Shown here: piece by piece, positions 44,157 through 54,061 of the stretch
How positions within the stretch are numbered: position 1 is the stretch's first letter
Layout: the number at the start of each line of letters is the position of its first letter
NCBI GenBank assembly: GCA_001916965.1
Contig: MNTL01000002.1
Location: 124,001 to 188,000, forward strand
Direction: 5' to 3'
Origin: Roseburia sp. CAG:10041_57
GTDB lineage: Bacteria > Bacillota > Clostridia > Lachnospirales > Lachnospiraceae
Length of the DNA stretch: 64,000 bases
Translations under genes and position numbers: made by a program
The notes under the pieces: model-generated
Databases searched by the model: none
Seen by the model: only the letters and a program-made list of their open reading frames with translations
Told to the model about the DNA's origin: nothing

Positions 44157-45311
44157 ATGAAATTCGTCTGTGATAGTGAGAAATGTACGGGCTGCGGTCT
44201 GTGTAAAAATATTTGTCCCAGAAATGCCATTCAAATGGTTCCAAAAGAAACAACAGGACATTTCTATCCGGTGATAGACAGTGAAAAATGTGTAGACTGT
44301 GGTCTGTGTAGAAAAATGTGTCCGACTATGGATGAAGAAGAATTCAGGGAACCCAAGGTGGTATATGCTGCATGGAGAAAAAATGCAGGGCAGCAGAAAG
44401 GAAGTAGTTCCGGGGGTGTGGCAGCCGCATTATATGAAACCGCGATAGCCAATGGCTTTTATATTGTGGGAACCTGGACAACGGATGACTTTGTTACACA
44501 AATGAAAGCGACAAAAGAGCTGTGCGACATAGAGTCTTTTAAAAGCAGTAAATATGTGCAGGCAGATTCGGATGACGTATATGAGAAGATAGGCGGACTT
44601 ATCAGACAAAAAGAAAGAGTACTGTTCATAGGCACTCCATGCCAGTGTGCAGCAGCAAGAAAATTATATAACAGTAAAGAATATCTGATTACGGTAGATC
44701 TTATCTGTCATGGTGTTCCTTCACAAAGCACATTCAGAGATTATCTGGAATGGATACAGAAGAAGAAAAATAAAGAGATCACAGAGGCATCCTTCAGAAC
44801 ACCATATGGTGAGGAAATGACATTAAAATCCAAGGGTAAGGTCATCTGGAAACGTAAAATGAGAGAAGATTATTATCTGGATGCATTCAATAGCGGCATG
44901 CTGAACAATGAGGCATGTTATGAATGCTGTTATGCGCAGGAGAAACGTGCGTCAGATCTAACAATTGGAGATTTCTGGGGAATAGGAAAGAAAGAGCCAT
45001 TTGCACATCCGGGAAGAAAAGTATCTGTTGTTACTGTAAATACGCAAAAGGGAATGGAATTATTAAGTAAGTGTGATTCTTTAATGATGGTAGAACGCTC
45101 CTATGAAGAAGCAACCCAGGGAAACACACAGTTAAGACATCCATTAGTCAGACATGAGAAGAGGGAGCTGTTCTGGCAGGTATATAGAGATGAGGGGATA
45201 GAACAGGCATTTATTCATACGATTTATCAGGAGGTGTCCCGTACATATTGGAAGAATACAGTGAAACGGGCACCGAAGGAACTGGTAAAAAGGTTAATTG
45301 GAAGGAGATAA
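44157..45311 (+). CDS. FrhB-like protein with two [4Fe-4S] motifs
   Basis: A 384-residue paralogue of the 37315 protein: CTGCGLCKNICP and CVDCGLCRKMCP at the N-terminus, SSSGGVAAAL, IGTPCQCAAARK and LICHGVP in the FrhB domain, then CCYAQEKRASDLTIGDFWG. The repeated pyruvyltransferase-FrhB pair implies a functional unit. Confidence 0.87.
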   Translation: MKFVCDSEKCTGCGLCKNICPRNAIQMVPKETTGHFYPVIDSEKCVDCGLCRKMCPTMDEEEFREPKVVYAAWRKNAGQQKGSSSGGVAAALYETAIANGFYIVGTWTTDDFVTQMKATKELCDIESFKSSKYVQADSDDVYEKIGGLIRQKERVLFIGTPCQCAAARKLYNSKEYLITVDLICHGVPSQSTFRDYLEWIQKKKNKEITEASFRTPYGEEMTLKSKGKVIWKRKMREDYYLDAFNSGMLNNEACYECCYAQEKRASDLTIGDFWGIGKKEPFAHPGRKVSVVTVNTQKGMELLSKCDSLMMVERSYEEATQGNTQLRHPLVRHEKRELFWQVYRDEGIEQAFIHTIYQEVSRTYWKNTVKRAPKELVKRLIGRR

Positions 45312-45314
45312 ACC

Positions 45315-46850
45315 ATGAGTAAGGATAATTCCAGGTTAATTAAAACAATATGCATATCAGGTTCATCGGCGGTGATCAGCTACTTAATTAACTTTTTCCT
45401 GACCTCCTTTATATCTGAAAATGTAGGTATTGAAGCCTATAGCTTCGTCTCTATTGCTAAGACAGCAGTTTCATATGCACAGATCATTACTGTGGCATTG
45501 ACGACATTTATTGTAAGGTATATATCCATTAACTATCATCAGAAGCAAATGGAGAAGGCAAGAGCATATTATTCTTCCTCTATTGTTGCATGTGTGCTGC
45601 TCTCAGGCGGTATTTATCTGGTTATATTGGCATTGCTTCCAAGACTGGAATATATCATTAATATCCCGGATAATCTGATTTATCCGGTAAAAATACTTTT
45701 TTTATTGGTATTTTTCAATTTTATATTAACCACATTGATCACACCATTGAACTCCGGCGCCTTTATTAAGAACCGTCTGGATATTTCAGGAATATTAAAG
45801 ATTATATCCTATCTTACAGATGCAGGAGTACTGATCCTTGTTTTCTCTATTGCAACGCCAAGTATCTGGGTGGTTGGATTAGGTTCAGTAACAGCATCAC
45901 TGGTACTGGCTACGGGAACTTTCATTATGAAACAGAAGCTTGTTCCTGAATTGAAATTTGAGAAGAAACTGGTATCTTTCCGATGTGTAAAAGATATGAT
46001 GAGCAATGGAATCTGGCAGTCGGTAAACAGTCTTGGCAATGTGCTGAACAGTGGATTGGATCTGATCGTATCGAACCTGATGCTGTCAGGAACAGAGACA
46101 GGTCAGATTGCCGTTGTCAAGACGATAGGTACGATGTTCAGTATGTTATATCAGGTCGTGAATCAGCCGTTCCAGCCTAAAATGTTGAAGGTGTATTCGA
46201 CAGGAGATAAGAAAGCCTTCTTCAAAGAGCTGACCAAAACAATGAAAATGTGTGGCTTCTTTTCCAATGTTGCCTTTGCAGGATTTGTGGCTTTGGGATG
46301 GACATATTTTAAGTTATGGCTTCCGTCCCAGAATACAGATGTATTATATGTTCTTGGCGTGATTACGGTATTTGGAAGTATTACGGAAGGAGTTGCCCAA
46401 CCACTATATTATGTAAATACGCTGACCTTAAAGAAGAAGATTCCATGTTTTGTAACAGTGGGAAGTGGTCTGCTGAATACATTATCCATGTATTTATTAC
46501 TGAAATATACGGATTGGGGTGTGTATGTAATTGTACTGACGACAGCGGTCATTATGACTTGTGTTAATTTCTTCTTTAACCCGATTTATTGTGCCAAGTG
46601 TCTCAAGCTCCATCCCTTATCATTATATCCTGTAATAGGAAGACACATTTTATCCGTAGTTATCATGATAGGAATATTCAAGGCAATGACACTGGCATAT
46701 ATGCCTTCTTCATGGATTACACTGATTGCATATGCGATGCTTATGTGTGTAGCAGGTTTCTTCGTTCATGTAATAGTTATGACAAATATGTCTGAGAAAC
46801 ATAGAATAAAAGTCAAAATAGTAAAAATGATAAATAAAAATGCAAAATAA
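45315..46850 (+). CDS. polysaccharide flippase (Wzx/PST family)
   Basis: A 511-residue polytopic protein with about 12-14 transmembrane helices and the family pattern ISYLINFFLTSFISENVGIEAYSF near the start. Together with the polymerase at 40720 it gives this operon a complete Wzx/Wzy export route. It overlaps the next gene by 11 bases. Confidence 0.88.
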   Translation: MSKDNSRLIKTICISGSSAVISYLINFFLTSFISENVGIEAYSFVSIAKTAVSYAQIITVALTTFIVRYISINYHQKQMEKARAYYSSSIVACVLLSGGIYLVILALLPRLEYIINIPDNLIYPVKILFLLVFFNFILTTLITPLNSGAFIKNRLDISGILKIISYLTDAGVLILVFSIATPSIWVVGLGSVTASLVLATGTFIMKQKLVPELKFEKKLVSFRCVKDMMSNGIWQSVNSLGNVLNSGLDLIVSNLMLSGTETGQIAVVKTIGTMFSMLYQVVNQPFQPKMLKVYSTGDKKAFFKELTKTMKMCGFFSNVAFAGFVALGWTYFKLWLPSQNTDVLYVLGVITVFGSITEGVAQPLYYVNTLTLKKKIPCFVTVGSGLLNTLSMYLLLKYTDWGVYVIVLTTAVIMTCVNFFFNPIYCAKCLKLHPLSLYPVIGRHILSVVIMIGIFKAMTLAYMPSSWITLIAYAMLMCVAGFFVHVIVMTNMSEKHRIKVKIVKMINKNAK

Positions 46851-47904
46851 AAAAATCAGTATTATCGTACCACTATATAATGCAGAAAAGTACATAGAAC
46901 AGACAATAGAAGACCTTATCGCTCAAACCTATCAGAATATTGAGATCATTATGATAAATGATGGTTCGGTGGATAAGAGTGAAGATATTGTAAGAAAGTA
47001 TGCCAGGGAAGATGACCGCATCAAGGTAATATCCATTGAGAATCAGGGTCCGTCCAAAGCAAGAAATGTCGGACTTGATCTGGCAACAGGGGATTATATC
47101 AGGTTCGTAGATGCAGATGACAGAATCCCCAGGGATTCCATAGAGCAGCTTATGCAGCCTTATTTGGATGATTCAGAGCTTGATCTGGTGATCGGCAACT
47201 ATAGAACCATTCCAGAAATGGGATATTTTACAGGAGATAAGCTGCCCACAGGCAGAGTTGACCAGACAGCGTGGGTTCACTTTTTTCTCGAACATGTAAA
47301 GACCTTTTATTTTGGTGTGCCGTGGAACAAATTATATAGAAGAAATATAATAGAAGAGAAACATATTCGATTCAGGGAAGATATGAACTGGTGTGAAGAT
47401 TTTCTGTATAATATAGAATATTTTGACAGCGTAAGATATGCATATATTCATAATTCTGAAAGTGGTGTATATCAGTATAAGATATGTGATACGGGCATTA
47501 CATTAAACTTAAAGAACAACATGGCAGAACTGGAAAGAATTGACCGGTTAAGATATGAAGAAGCAGGAAACTTTTTTGGACGGCATGCATGCTTACAACA
47601 ATTTGAGCAGCAGTGGGAATTAGCAGAGCTGTATAAGAGATTGTTGTATCTTACCATGTATCATTCAGGAACTTTATCAGAGCGGTATGACAAATTCAAA
47701 AAATATCTATTGGCAGATGGGGCATATGAATATGTCTGTAAGATGTACACAGAATTGCATTCATCAGACTGGCAGATATTAAAACATGCACTGGAGACGA
47801 AAAGGTTTGAAAAGGCATTCTGCTATTTCTTTATAAAGGGATGCATGTGCAGAATCAGGAAATCATTAAGGTCAGACTATGAAAGAAGAAATATTCCACA
47901 ATAG
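46840..47904 (+). CDS. GT2 family glycosyltransferase
   Basis: A 354-residue GT2 enzyme with INDGSVD (D41), DADD (91-94), GVPWNKLYR and WCEDFLYN, paralogous to the 41922 gene. Its start lies within the flippase 3' end. Confidence 0.87.
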   Translation: MQNKKISIIVPLYNAEKYIEQTIEDLIAQTYQNIEIIMINDGSVDKSEDIVRKYAREDDRIKVISIENQGPSKARNVGLDLATGDYIRFVDADDRIPRDSIEQLMQPYLDDSELDLVIGNYRTIPEMGYFTGDKLPTGRVDQTAWVHFFLEHVKTFYFGVPWNKLYRRNIIEEKHIRFREDMNWCEDFLYNIEYFDSVRYAYIHNSESGVYQYKICDTGITLNLKNNMAELERIDRLRYEEAGNFFGRHACLQQFEQQWELAELYKRLLYLTMYHSGTLSERYDKFKKYLLADGAYEYVCKMYTELHSSDWQILKHALETKRFEKAFCYFFIKGCMCRIRKSLRSDYERRNIPQ

Positions 47905-47933
47905 AGTAGTGGAATTTGGAATAGGAGCGATAG

Positions 47934-48899
47934 ATGAAAATACGATTGATTTTATCAAGTATAGTGGCAGCTTTTTTCTTTACAGCCTGTGCATCTGCAA
48001 CTTCTGACAGCGGTGGAGATAAGGCGTCTGTTGTGCAGGCAAAGCAAAGTGATGTTCAGGACACAGAAATGACACAAGCGTCAGAAACAGAACCGGATCA
48101 GATAAAGACAGAAGGTACATTAGGTAATATTATCTCCGGTATGAACATCAACACCGGCTCTGTCAATTCCATCACAGCCACTGAGTATTTTGACACTTCC
48201 ATCAATCCTGACAAGAAGCCCATCATTATCTGTGAGCATGGATTATCAGGCAGTAGGGCTGATTATCAGACGATTGCACAGGTCTTTGCTGACAACGGCT
48301 ATTATGTTCTGACACCGGATGCGTATCTGCATGGAGACAGAACCGAGGGCGAGGCGCTGACAGTAGTGGAGGCAGCAGTAGCAACCTCGGGTGAGATAGA
48401 TACACTTCTCGATTACTGTAAGGAGCTGCCTTTTGTAGATATTAACCGTATCGGACTGATCGGCTTCTCTATGGGCGGAATGGTATGCTATGACTATATC
48501 GCGCATGGCTCCTATCAGATAGATGCAGCGTGTGTGGTATGCACAACACCCGATTGGGAAGAACTGATTGGGAATGCGGTAGCCTATAGCCAGTATGTGC
48601 ATGGAGAGACCAGCATGGTTCTGGCTCCGTGGGGCAAGGCAAGGGTAGACAGCTTCATCAGAGAGCACAGTCCCAAGCAGGAGCTGATAAGCAAGAGCAC
48701 AGGAACCGATTACCTGATTATTTCAGGCAAAGACGATACACTCATGCCTTTTGCAGGAAGCGTGGACTTCTATACGCGGATGAAGAATCAGGGCGAAGAT
48801 GTCACCATGCAGCTGGTAGAAGGTCATGGACATGAGGTGACTCAGGAAGATGCACTGGACATTACACAGTTCATGCTGCAGAGACTTGTAATAGACTGA
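47934..48899 (+). CDS. lipoprotein alpha/beta hydrolase (dienelactone hydrolase-like)
   Basis: A 321-residue lipoprotein: signal peptide with the lipobox FTAC (C19), a Ser/Thr/Glu-rich linker (20-60), then an alpha/beta hydrolase domain. The nucleophile elbow is GFSMGG; the acid lies in SGKDDTLMPF and the His in VEGHGHEV. It would be an outer-surface esterase, perhaps trimming O-acetyl or other ester groups on the polymer. Substrate inferred from context only. Confidence 0.82.
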   Translation: MKIRLILSSIVAAFFFTACASATSDSGGDKASVVQAKQSDVQDTEMTQASETEPDQIKTEGTLGNIISGMNINTGSVNSITATEYFDTSINPDKKPIIICEHGLSGSRADYQTIAQVFADNGYYVLTPDAYLHGDRTEGEALTVVEAAVATSGEIDTLLDYCKELPFVDINRIGLIGFSMGGMVCYDYIAHGSYQIDAACVVCTTPDWEELIGNAVAYSQYVHGETSMVLAPWGKARVDSFIREHSPKQELISKSTGTDYLIISGKDDTLMPFAGSVDFYTRMKNQGEDVTMQLVEGHGHEVTQEDALDITQFMLQRLVID

Positions 48900-48980
48900 A
48901 AAGCTTGCGTTTTAAGAGTGTAACGCATAAAATATTGGTAAGAATGATCATGCGTTGCGAAGACTAAGGGAGGCAAGTAA

Positions 48981-50570
48981 ATGGGAAGATTTCTTAATCC
49001 GGATAATACTGCATTTCAGACGGCATTGAACTCCGAGATTTATATTGATAAAACAGAATTACTGACTTATACAAACAAGGTGATAGGAACCAAGCAGGCT
49101 TTTATCTGCAATAGCCGTCCAAGGCGTTTTGGCAAATCCATTACTGCGGACATGCTTACTGCATACTATAGTAAAGGCTGTGATTCCAAGGAAATGTTTG
49201 CACCGCTCAGAATCAGCCAGTCAGATTCTTTTGATGGCAATCTGAATCGGTATGATGTGATTCATCTGGATATTCAGTGGTGTATGGAACCGGCTTGTGG
49301 AGAGGAAAATATTGTTTCGTACATTACGGAGCAGACCATAGGAGAATTAAGGGACTACTATCCTGGTAAACTGCCCAAAGAAATGAATTCACTGCCGGAA
49401 GCACTGTCATTGATCCACAATGCAACAGGAAAGAAATTTATTGTGATTATTGATGAGTGGGATGTATTAATACGAGATGCTGCCACGAATGAGAAGGTAC
49501 AGGAAGAATATATTAATTTCCTGCGTGCAATGTTCAAGGGAACGGAACCTACTAAATATATGGGATTGGCATATTTGACAGGAATACTGCCTATTAAGAA
49601 GTTGAAAACACAGTCTGCCCTGAATAATTTTGATGAATTCACAATGCTTGATGCGGGTGAACTGGCACCATATATAGGATTCACGGAAGCGGAAGTACAG
49701 AGCTTGTGCCAACGGTATCAGCAGGATTATACGAAGGTAAAGAACTGGTATGATGGTTATTTCCTGTCAGGACAGCATATTTATAATCCCAAGGCTGTTG
49801 TGAGCGTCATGCTGAGAGGCAATTTCCAAAGCTATTGGTCGCAGACAGGAACCTACGAATCCATACGTCAATATATAGATATGAATTTTGATGGGCTCAA
49901 GACTGCGATACTGACAATGATCTCCGGGGATGAAATGGAAGTAAAGACATCTTCTTTTCAGAATGATATGGTTACTTTCCAGAATAAGGATGATGTGCTG
50001 ACATTGCTGATTCACCTTGGATATCTGGCATATAATCAGGAGAGACAGACAACATACATTCCGAATGAAGAGATACGTAAGGAATTTGTTGCAGCAGTGG
50101 AAGAGAATAAATGGAATGAATTTATAGCATTCCAAAGGGAATCAGAAGAGCTTCTGGAAGCGACACTGGATGAGGATGAAGAGACTGTTGCAAAAGAGAT
50201 AGAAAAAATCCATACAGAATATGCATCTTCTATTCAGTATAATAATGAGAATTCGTTAAGTAGTGTACTGACGATTGCATATCTGAGTTCTATGAAATAT
50301 TATTACAAGCCAATTAGAGAGCTGCCGACAGGACGAGGATTTGCTGATTTTGTATTCTTGCCAAAGATGGAGTATGTAGCGGATTATCCGGCATTTATTG
50401 TAGAATTGAAATGGAACAGGAATGCGGATACGGCATTGCAGCAGATTAAGCAGAATGACTATCCGCAGTCTCTGAAGCAATACACAGGGAATATCTTACT
50501 GGTGGGCATCAATTATGATAAAAAAGACAAGGTTCACCGGTGTGTGATAGAAACTTGTAAAAAGGGATAA
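48981..50570 (+). CDS. AAA-ATPase-like protein with PD-(D/E)XK nuclease domain (PDDEXK_9)
   Basis: A 529-residue protein of a family abundant in gut anaerobes. Residues 10-200 are the AAA-like domain: YIDKTELL, the Walker A variant RPRRFGKSITADML and Walker B FIVIIDEWDV. The last 100 residues hold the nuclease-like fold GRGFADFVF...FIVELKWN (D and E-x-K). Function is not established; members occur in many copies per genome. It has no evident tie to polysaccharide synthesis and may be inserted cargo between two operons. Confidence 0.88.
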   Translation: MGRFLNPDNTAFQTALNSEIYIDKTELLTYTNKVIGTKQAFICNSRPRRFGKSITADMLTAYYSKGCDSKEMFAPLRISQSDSFDGNLNRYDVIHLDIQWCMEPACGEENIVSYITEQTIGELRDYYPGKLPKEMNSLPEALSLIHNATGKKFIVIIDEWDVLIRDAATNEKVQEEYINFLRAMFKGTEPTKYMGLAYLTGILPIKKLKTQSALNNFDEFTMLDAGELAPYIGFTEAEVQSLCQRYQQDYTKVKNWYDGYFLSGQHIYNPKAVVSVMLRGNFQSYWSQTGTYESIRQYIDMNFDGLKTAILTMISGDEMEVKTSSFQNDMVTFQNKDDVLTLLIHLGYLAYNQERQTTYIPNEEIRKEFVAAVEENKWNEFIAFQRESEELLEATLDEDEETVAKEIEKIHTEYASSIQYNNENSLSSVLTIAYLSSMKYYYKPIRELPTGRGFADFVFLPKMEYVADYPAFIVELKWNRNADTALQQIKQNDYPQSLKQYTGNILLVGINYDKKDKVHRCVIETCKKG

Positions 50571-50621
50571 AATTACACAACATAACACCGGATATCCCGC
50601 AAAAGATGGGCATTTGTCCGA

Positions 50622-50650
50622 TTGATTTTGTATGTAGGATTCGGTATAAT
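50622..50650 (+). promoter_or_regulatory. promoter of the second polysaccharide operon
   Basis: TTGATT (50622-50627), a 17-bp spacer and a perfect TATAAT (50645-50650), 76 bp before the priming transferase ATG. Confidence 0.72.
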
Positions 50651-50726
50651 CACTTTATATTATGTAACGTAGGGGGAGCGCTGCATGGTATATCGTTATT
50701 GAAGAGATATAAGTGGAGGTAGTGAG

Positions 50727-52151
50727 ATGAAGGAAGCAGGGAAGAAGAGCCGTGTGATCGAGGTCTACAGTCTGATTTTTATAGACCTGTTATGTACCGG
50801 CGTTGCATTTGGACTGTCAGCTTTTTTACGTCAGGTATATGATGTAAATGGCCCTCTGGACAGAAGAAGTTCATTATTGGGATGTGTATTATCCCTATTG
50901 TGTTGCTGTTTGTATAATATTTTGGTAGATGGAAACAGGGATTTCTTCAGACGTGGCAAGTATAAAGAATTTGTTTCGGTAGTAAAATGTACTGTGACAG
51001 TCATGATTACAGCACTTGTGATCATGTTCTTCCTTCATAATACGTATACAATGTCCCGTATGGTATTTGCAGTATTTGCAGTGTTTGATGTTGTGATTAC
51101 CTATACGGTGCATACATTATATAAGAAGTGGATGTTGGCATATTACAGAAAGAGCGGCGCATCTACCAAGGTATTGATCGTGACTTCTTCAGAGAGGGGT
51201 ACTACCCTGATGGAGCAGCTCAAGATCAACATGCCCTGGGATTGTGATCTGATTGCCGCTGCTGTTATGGATGCTGTCAAGCTTGGTTATGATATGAATG
51301 GTGTGCCTGTAGTTGCCAATGCGGAGAATCTGTATGAGGCAGCAGGTAAAATGGCAGTGGATGAAGTATTGATTGACTTACCGGATTATCCTTCAGAGAA
51401 GATAAAGCAGCTGGTAGCTGATCTGGAGCAGATGGGTGTTACCTGTAACTGTTGCATCCATACTTTCTCCATTGATGGCGTGGAGCGAAGCATTGAGACC
51501 TTCGGTAATCGTCCGGTGGTATCCTACACCAAGACAACGATTGATTTCAGACAGGCTCTGGTGAAGAGAGCTATCGACATCGTCGGTTCCCTGGTAGGAT
51601 TGATTATTACAGCAGTAATCACACCTTTCGTTGCACTGGCAATCAGGATAGAGTCACCGGGACCAATCTTCTTTGCACAGGAGCGTGTCGGCAGGAATGG
51701 CCGTAGATTTAAGATTTACAAGTTCCGTTCCATGTATATTGATGCGGAAGAGCGTAAGAAGGAACTGATGGAGAAGAATCAGATGAGTGGTCTGATGTTC
51801 AAGATGGATGATGATCCGCGTATTACGAAAGTAGGTAAGTTCATTCGTAAAACAAGCATTGATGAATTACCACAGTTCTATAATATATTAATCGGTCAGA
51901 TGAGTCTGGTGGGGACCAGACCACCGACAGTAGATGAGTTTAATCAGTACAATCTTCACTATAAGAGAAGATTGAGCATGACACCGGGCCTTACGGGGAT
52001 GTGGCAGGTTAGTGGACGAAGCAGTATTACTGATTTTGATGAAGTTGTGAAGCTTGATCTGGAATATATTGATAACTGGTCAGTGGGACTTGATATTAAG
52101 ATTCTGTTCATGACAGTAGTTACAGTATTGTTCAGACGGGGAGCGGTATAA
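50727..52151 (+). CDS. undecaprenyl-phosphate sugar phosphotransferase (priming enzyme)
   Basis: A 474-residue polyisoprenyl-phosphate hexose-1-phosphate transferase. The N-terminal part has four or five transmembrane helices, then a Rossmann-like CoA_binding_3 domain. The C-terminal catalytic domain carries KRAIDIVGSLVGL, ERVGRNGRRFKIYKFRSM, DELPQFYNIL, SLVGTRPP and PGLTGMWQVSGR. It starts a glycan by putting a sugar phosphate on the lipid carrier. GGAGG lies ahead of the ATG. A terminator follows. Confidence 0.92.
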   Translation: MKEAGKKSRVIEVYSLIFIDLLCTGVAFGLSAFLRQVYDVNGPLDRRSSLLGCVLSLLCCCLYNILVDGNRDFFRRGKYKEFVSVVKCTVTVMITALVIMFFLHNTYTMSRMVFAVFAVFDVVITYTVHTLYKKWMLAYYRKSGASTKVLIVTSSERGTTLMEQLKINMPWDCDLIAAAVMDAVKLGYDMNGVPVVANAENLYEAAGKMAVDEVLIDLPDYPSEKIKQLVADLEQMGVTCNCCIHTFSIDGVERSIETFGNRPVVSYTKTTIDFRQALVKRAIDIVGSLVGLIITAVITPFVALAIRIESPGPIFFAQERVGRNGRRFKIYKFRSMYIDAEERKKELMEKNQMSGLMFKMDDDPRITKVGKFIRKTSIDELPQFYNILIGQMSLVGTRPPTVDEFNQYNLHYKRRLSMTPGLTGMWQVSGRSSITDFDEVVKLDLEYIDNWSVGLDIKILFMTVVTVLFRRGAV

Positions 52152-52159
52152 GATAAAAG

Positions 52160-52200
52160 GGGTATCTTGCTTATGTATGATAGGCAGATACCCTCTTTTT
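52160..52200 (+). terminator. terminator after the priming transferase
   Basis: GGGTATCT (52160-52167) pairs with AGATACCC (52186-52193), followed by TCTTTTT. Downstream genes must rely on read-through or a promoter not seen. Confidence 0.75.
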
Positions 52201-52216
52201 ATAAGGAGAAAACGAC

Positions 52217-53194
52217 ATGGATGTCAGAATATCTGTAATCATTCCCATATATAATGTAGAACGATATATCAGAGAATGTCTGCAATCTGTTGCAAGGCAA
52301 AGCTTCTCTGCATATGAAGTGCTGATGGTGGATGATGGCTCGACAGACCGGTCAGGCAGGATTGCACAGGAATATGCAGACCGCTACAGCCGGTTCAGGC
52401 TGATACATAAGGAAAATGGAGGGCTGTCTTCTGCCAGAAATGCAGGGCTGGAACAGGCGAAGGGAATGTATGTCTGCTTTGTAGATGCAGACGATTATAT
52501 AACAGAGGATTATCTGTGCAGGCTGTATGAGAAAGCCGAGGAAACCAATGCAGATATGGTAATCGCAGATTACCGTGAAGTGGAGGAACAGGGCAATATC
52601 ATTGTCAAGGAATTGGGACAGCCACCCAGGCAGGGCTGCATGAACAGGAGGCAGCTGCTTTGGGCGCTGACAAGTGTAGGAGAATGCCATTATGCGACCA
52701 CGGTGGTAGTAGCATGGAACAAGCTGATCCGAAGAGAGATCATGTGCAGACATTTCTTCCCAGAGGGGAGGCTGCATGAGGACGAATTTGTAATTATGCC
52801 ATTGCTGCTGGAATGCGGGCATGTGGAATGGATAGATGAGGTAGTGTATCTGTACCGGCAGAGACAGGGGAGTATCATGCAGAGTGCAGAGATTGCAATG
52901 AGGCATCTGGAAGTATTGCAGGTGTATCAGAATCGTATTGCATTATGCAGGAAGTTGCAGGAGCCGGAGCTTTTGAGAGCCTTTAAGAGGGCATATTTCT
53001 GGAATATAGAGATCTGGTATTATCTGATGCGCATCAGATATGGTGTGGAGAGCAGCAGATTGTATGGTGTATTCAGCAGACGGATGTGGGGAGCATTGCT
53101 GCGGTATCATCATGTATTTGGCAGAAGAAAGACAATGGAGTATGTGATTTTTGCCATTTCACCGGAGTATTATCTGAATCAGTATTTTAAATGA
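52217..53194 (+). CDS. GT2 family glycosyltransferase
   Basis: A 325-residue GT2 enzyme: ISVIIPIYNVERYI, VDDGSTD (D39, D40), DADD (90-93), ENGGLSSARNAG, AWNKLIRRE and LHEDEFV. It lies 15 bases before the ABC permease gene. Confidence 0.88.
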   Translation: MDVRISVIIPIYNVERYIRECLQSVARQSFSAYEVLMVDDGSTDRSGRIAQEYADRYSRFRLIHKENGGLSSARNAGLEQAKGMYVCFVDADDYITEDYLCRLYEKAEETNADMVIADYREVEEQGNIIVKELGQPPRQGCMNRRQLLWALTSVGECHYATTVVVAWNKLIRREIMCRHFFPEGRLHEDEFVIMPLLLECGHVEWIDEVVYLYRQRQGSIMQSAEIAMRHLEVLQVYQNRIALCRKLQEPELLRAFKRAYFWNIEIWYYLMRIRYGVESSRLYGVFSRRMWGALLRYHHVFGRRKTMEYVIFAISPEYYLNQYFK

Positions 53195-53209
53195 GGGTGT
53201 TGAGAGAGA

Positions 53210-54052
53210 ATGGAGAAGAAATGGAGAACAGTCATCGGTCCAAAATCAGGACTGCTTGATATGGATGTGAAGGAGATATGGAAGTACAGGGATCTGTGCC
53301 TTACTTTCATACGTAAGAACTACATAACGAAATATAAACAGACGGTTTTTGGACCGTTTTACATGATTCTGTCGCCACTGCTCACCAGTGGTATCTTTAC
53401 CGTGGTATTTGGTACGATTGCAGGAATTGCAACAGATGGAATACCGCAGTTTCTCTTTTATATGTCAGGTAACCTTGTCTGGGGTTTCTTTTCAGGTTGT
53501 GTATTTGAGAATAATAATATATTTGGCAACAATGCATATATTATGGGGAAGGTGTATTTCCCAAGGCTTGTAATTCCATTGGCGAATACCATAACGAAGC
53601 TGTTGAATATGCTGATCCAGTGCATTATGTTTGTGATCTTTTATGGCATTTTCCAGTTACGGGGATTTACATTTCACAGCAATGCCTGGGTAGCTGTGAT
53701 TCCATTACTTTTACTCATGATTTCTGTTCTTGGCTTTGGAATCGGTCTGATCTTCTCGTCATTGACGATCAAGTACCGGGATCTCAACGTCATGCTTGGA
53801 GTCGGGATGAATCTGCTAATGTACGCAGCCCCTGTTATTTATCCGTTGTCGAAGCTTCAGGGGATCTGGAGAAGTCTTGCCCTGATCAATCCGGTAGCAG
53901 GCGTGATCGAGACAGTAAGATATGCCTTTTTCGGAGTGGGATCAGTACCGGCTGCCTCTCTGCTCTGGGGCGTTGTTCTGACGACAATTGTGATCTTTTC
54001 CGGGCTTGTGCTGTTCAATAGGGTGGAAAAGACATTCATAGATACAATATAG
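53210..54052 (+). CDS. ABC-2 polysaccharide export permease (Wzm/TagG-like)
   Basis: A 280-residue membrane protein with six predicted helices. YRDLCLTFIRKNYITKYKQTVFGPFYMILSPLL and SLTIKYRDLNVML are typical of Wzm/RfbA/TagG permeases. Its ATPase partner is not adjacent but 3.5 kb on, at 57554. Exports a lipid-linked polymer made in the cytoplasm. Confidence 0.89.
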   Translation: MEKKWRTVIGPKSGLLDMDVKEIWKYRDLCLTFIRKNYITKYKQTVFGPFYMILSPLLTSGIFTVVFGTIAGIATDGIPQFLFYMSGNLVWGFFSGCVFENNNIFGNNAYIMGKVYFPRLVIPLANTITKLLNMLIQCIMFVIFYGIFQLRGFTFHSNAWVAVIPLLLLMISVLGFGIGLIFSSLTIKYRDLNVMLGVGMNLLMYAAPVIYPLSKLQGIWRSLALINPVAGVIETVRYAFFGVGSVPAASLLWGVVLTTIVIFSGLVLFNRVEKTFIDTI

Positions 54053-54061
54053 GGTATGGAT

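Noticed and set aside
48905..48956. Terminator after the lipoprotein hydrolase
   Set aside because: TGCGTT/AACGCA arms are only six bases with no T-run; too weak to call.
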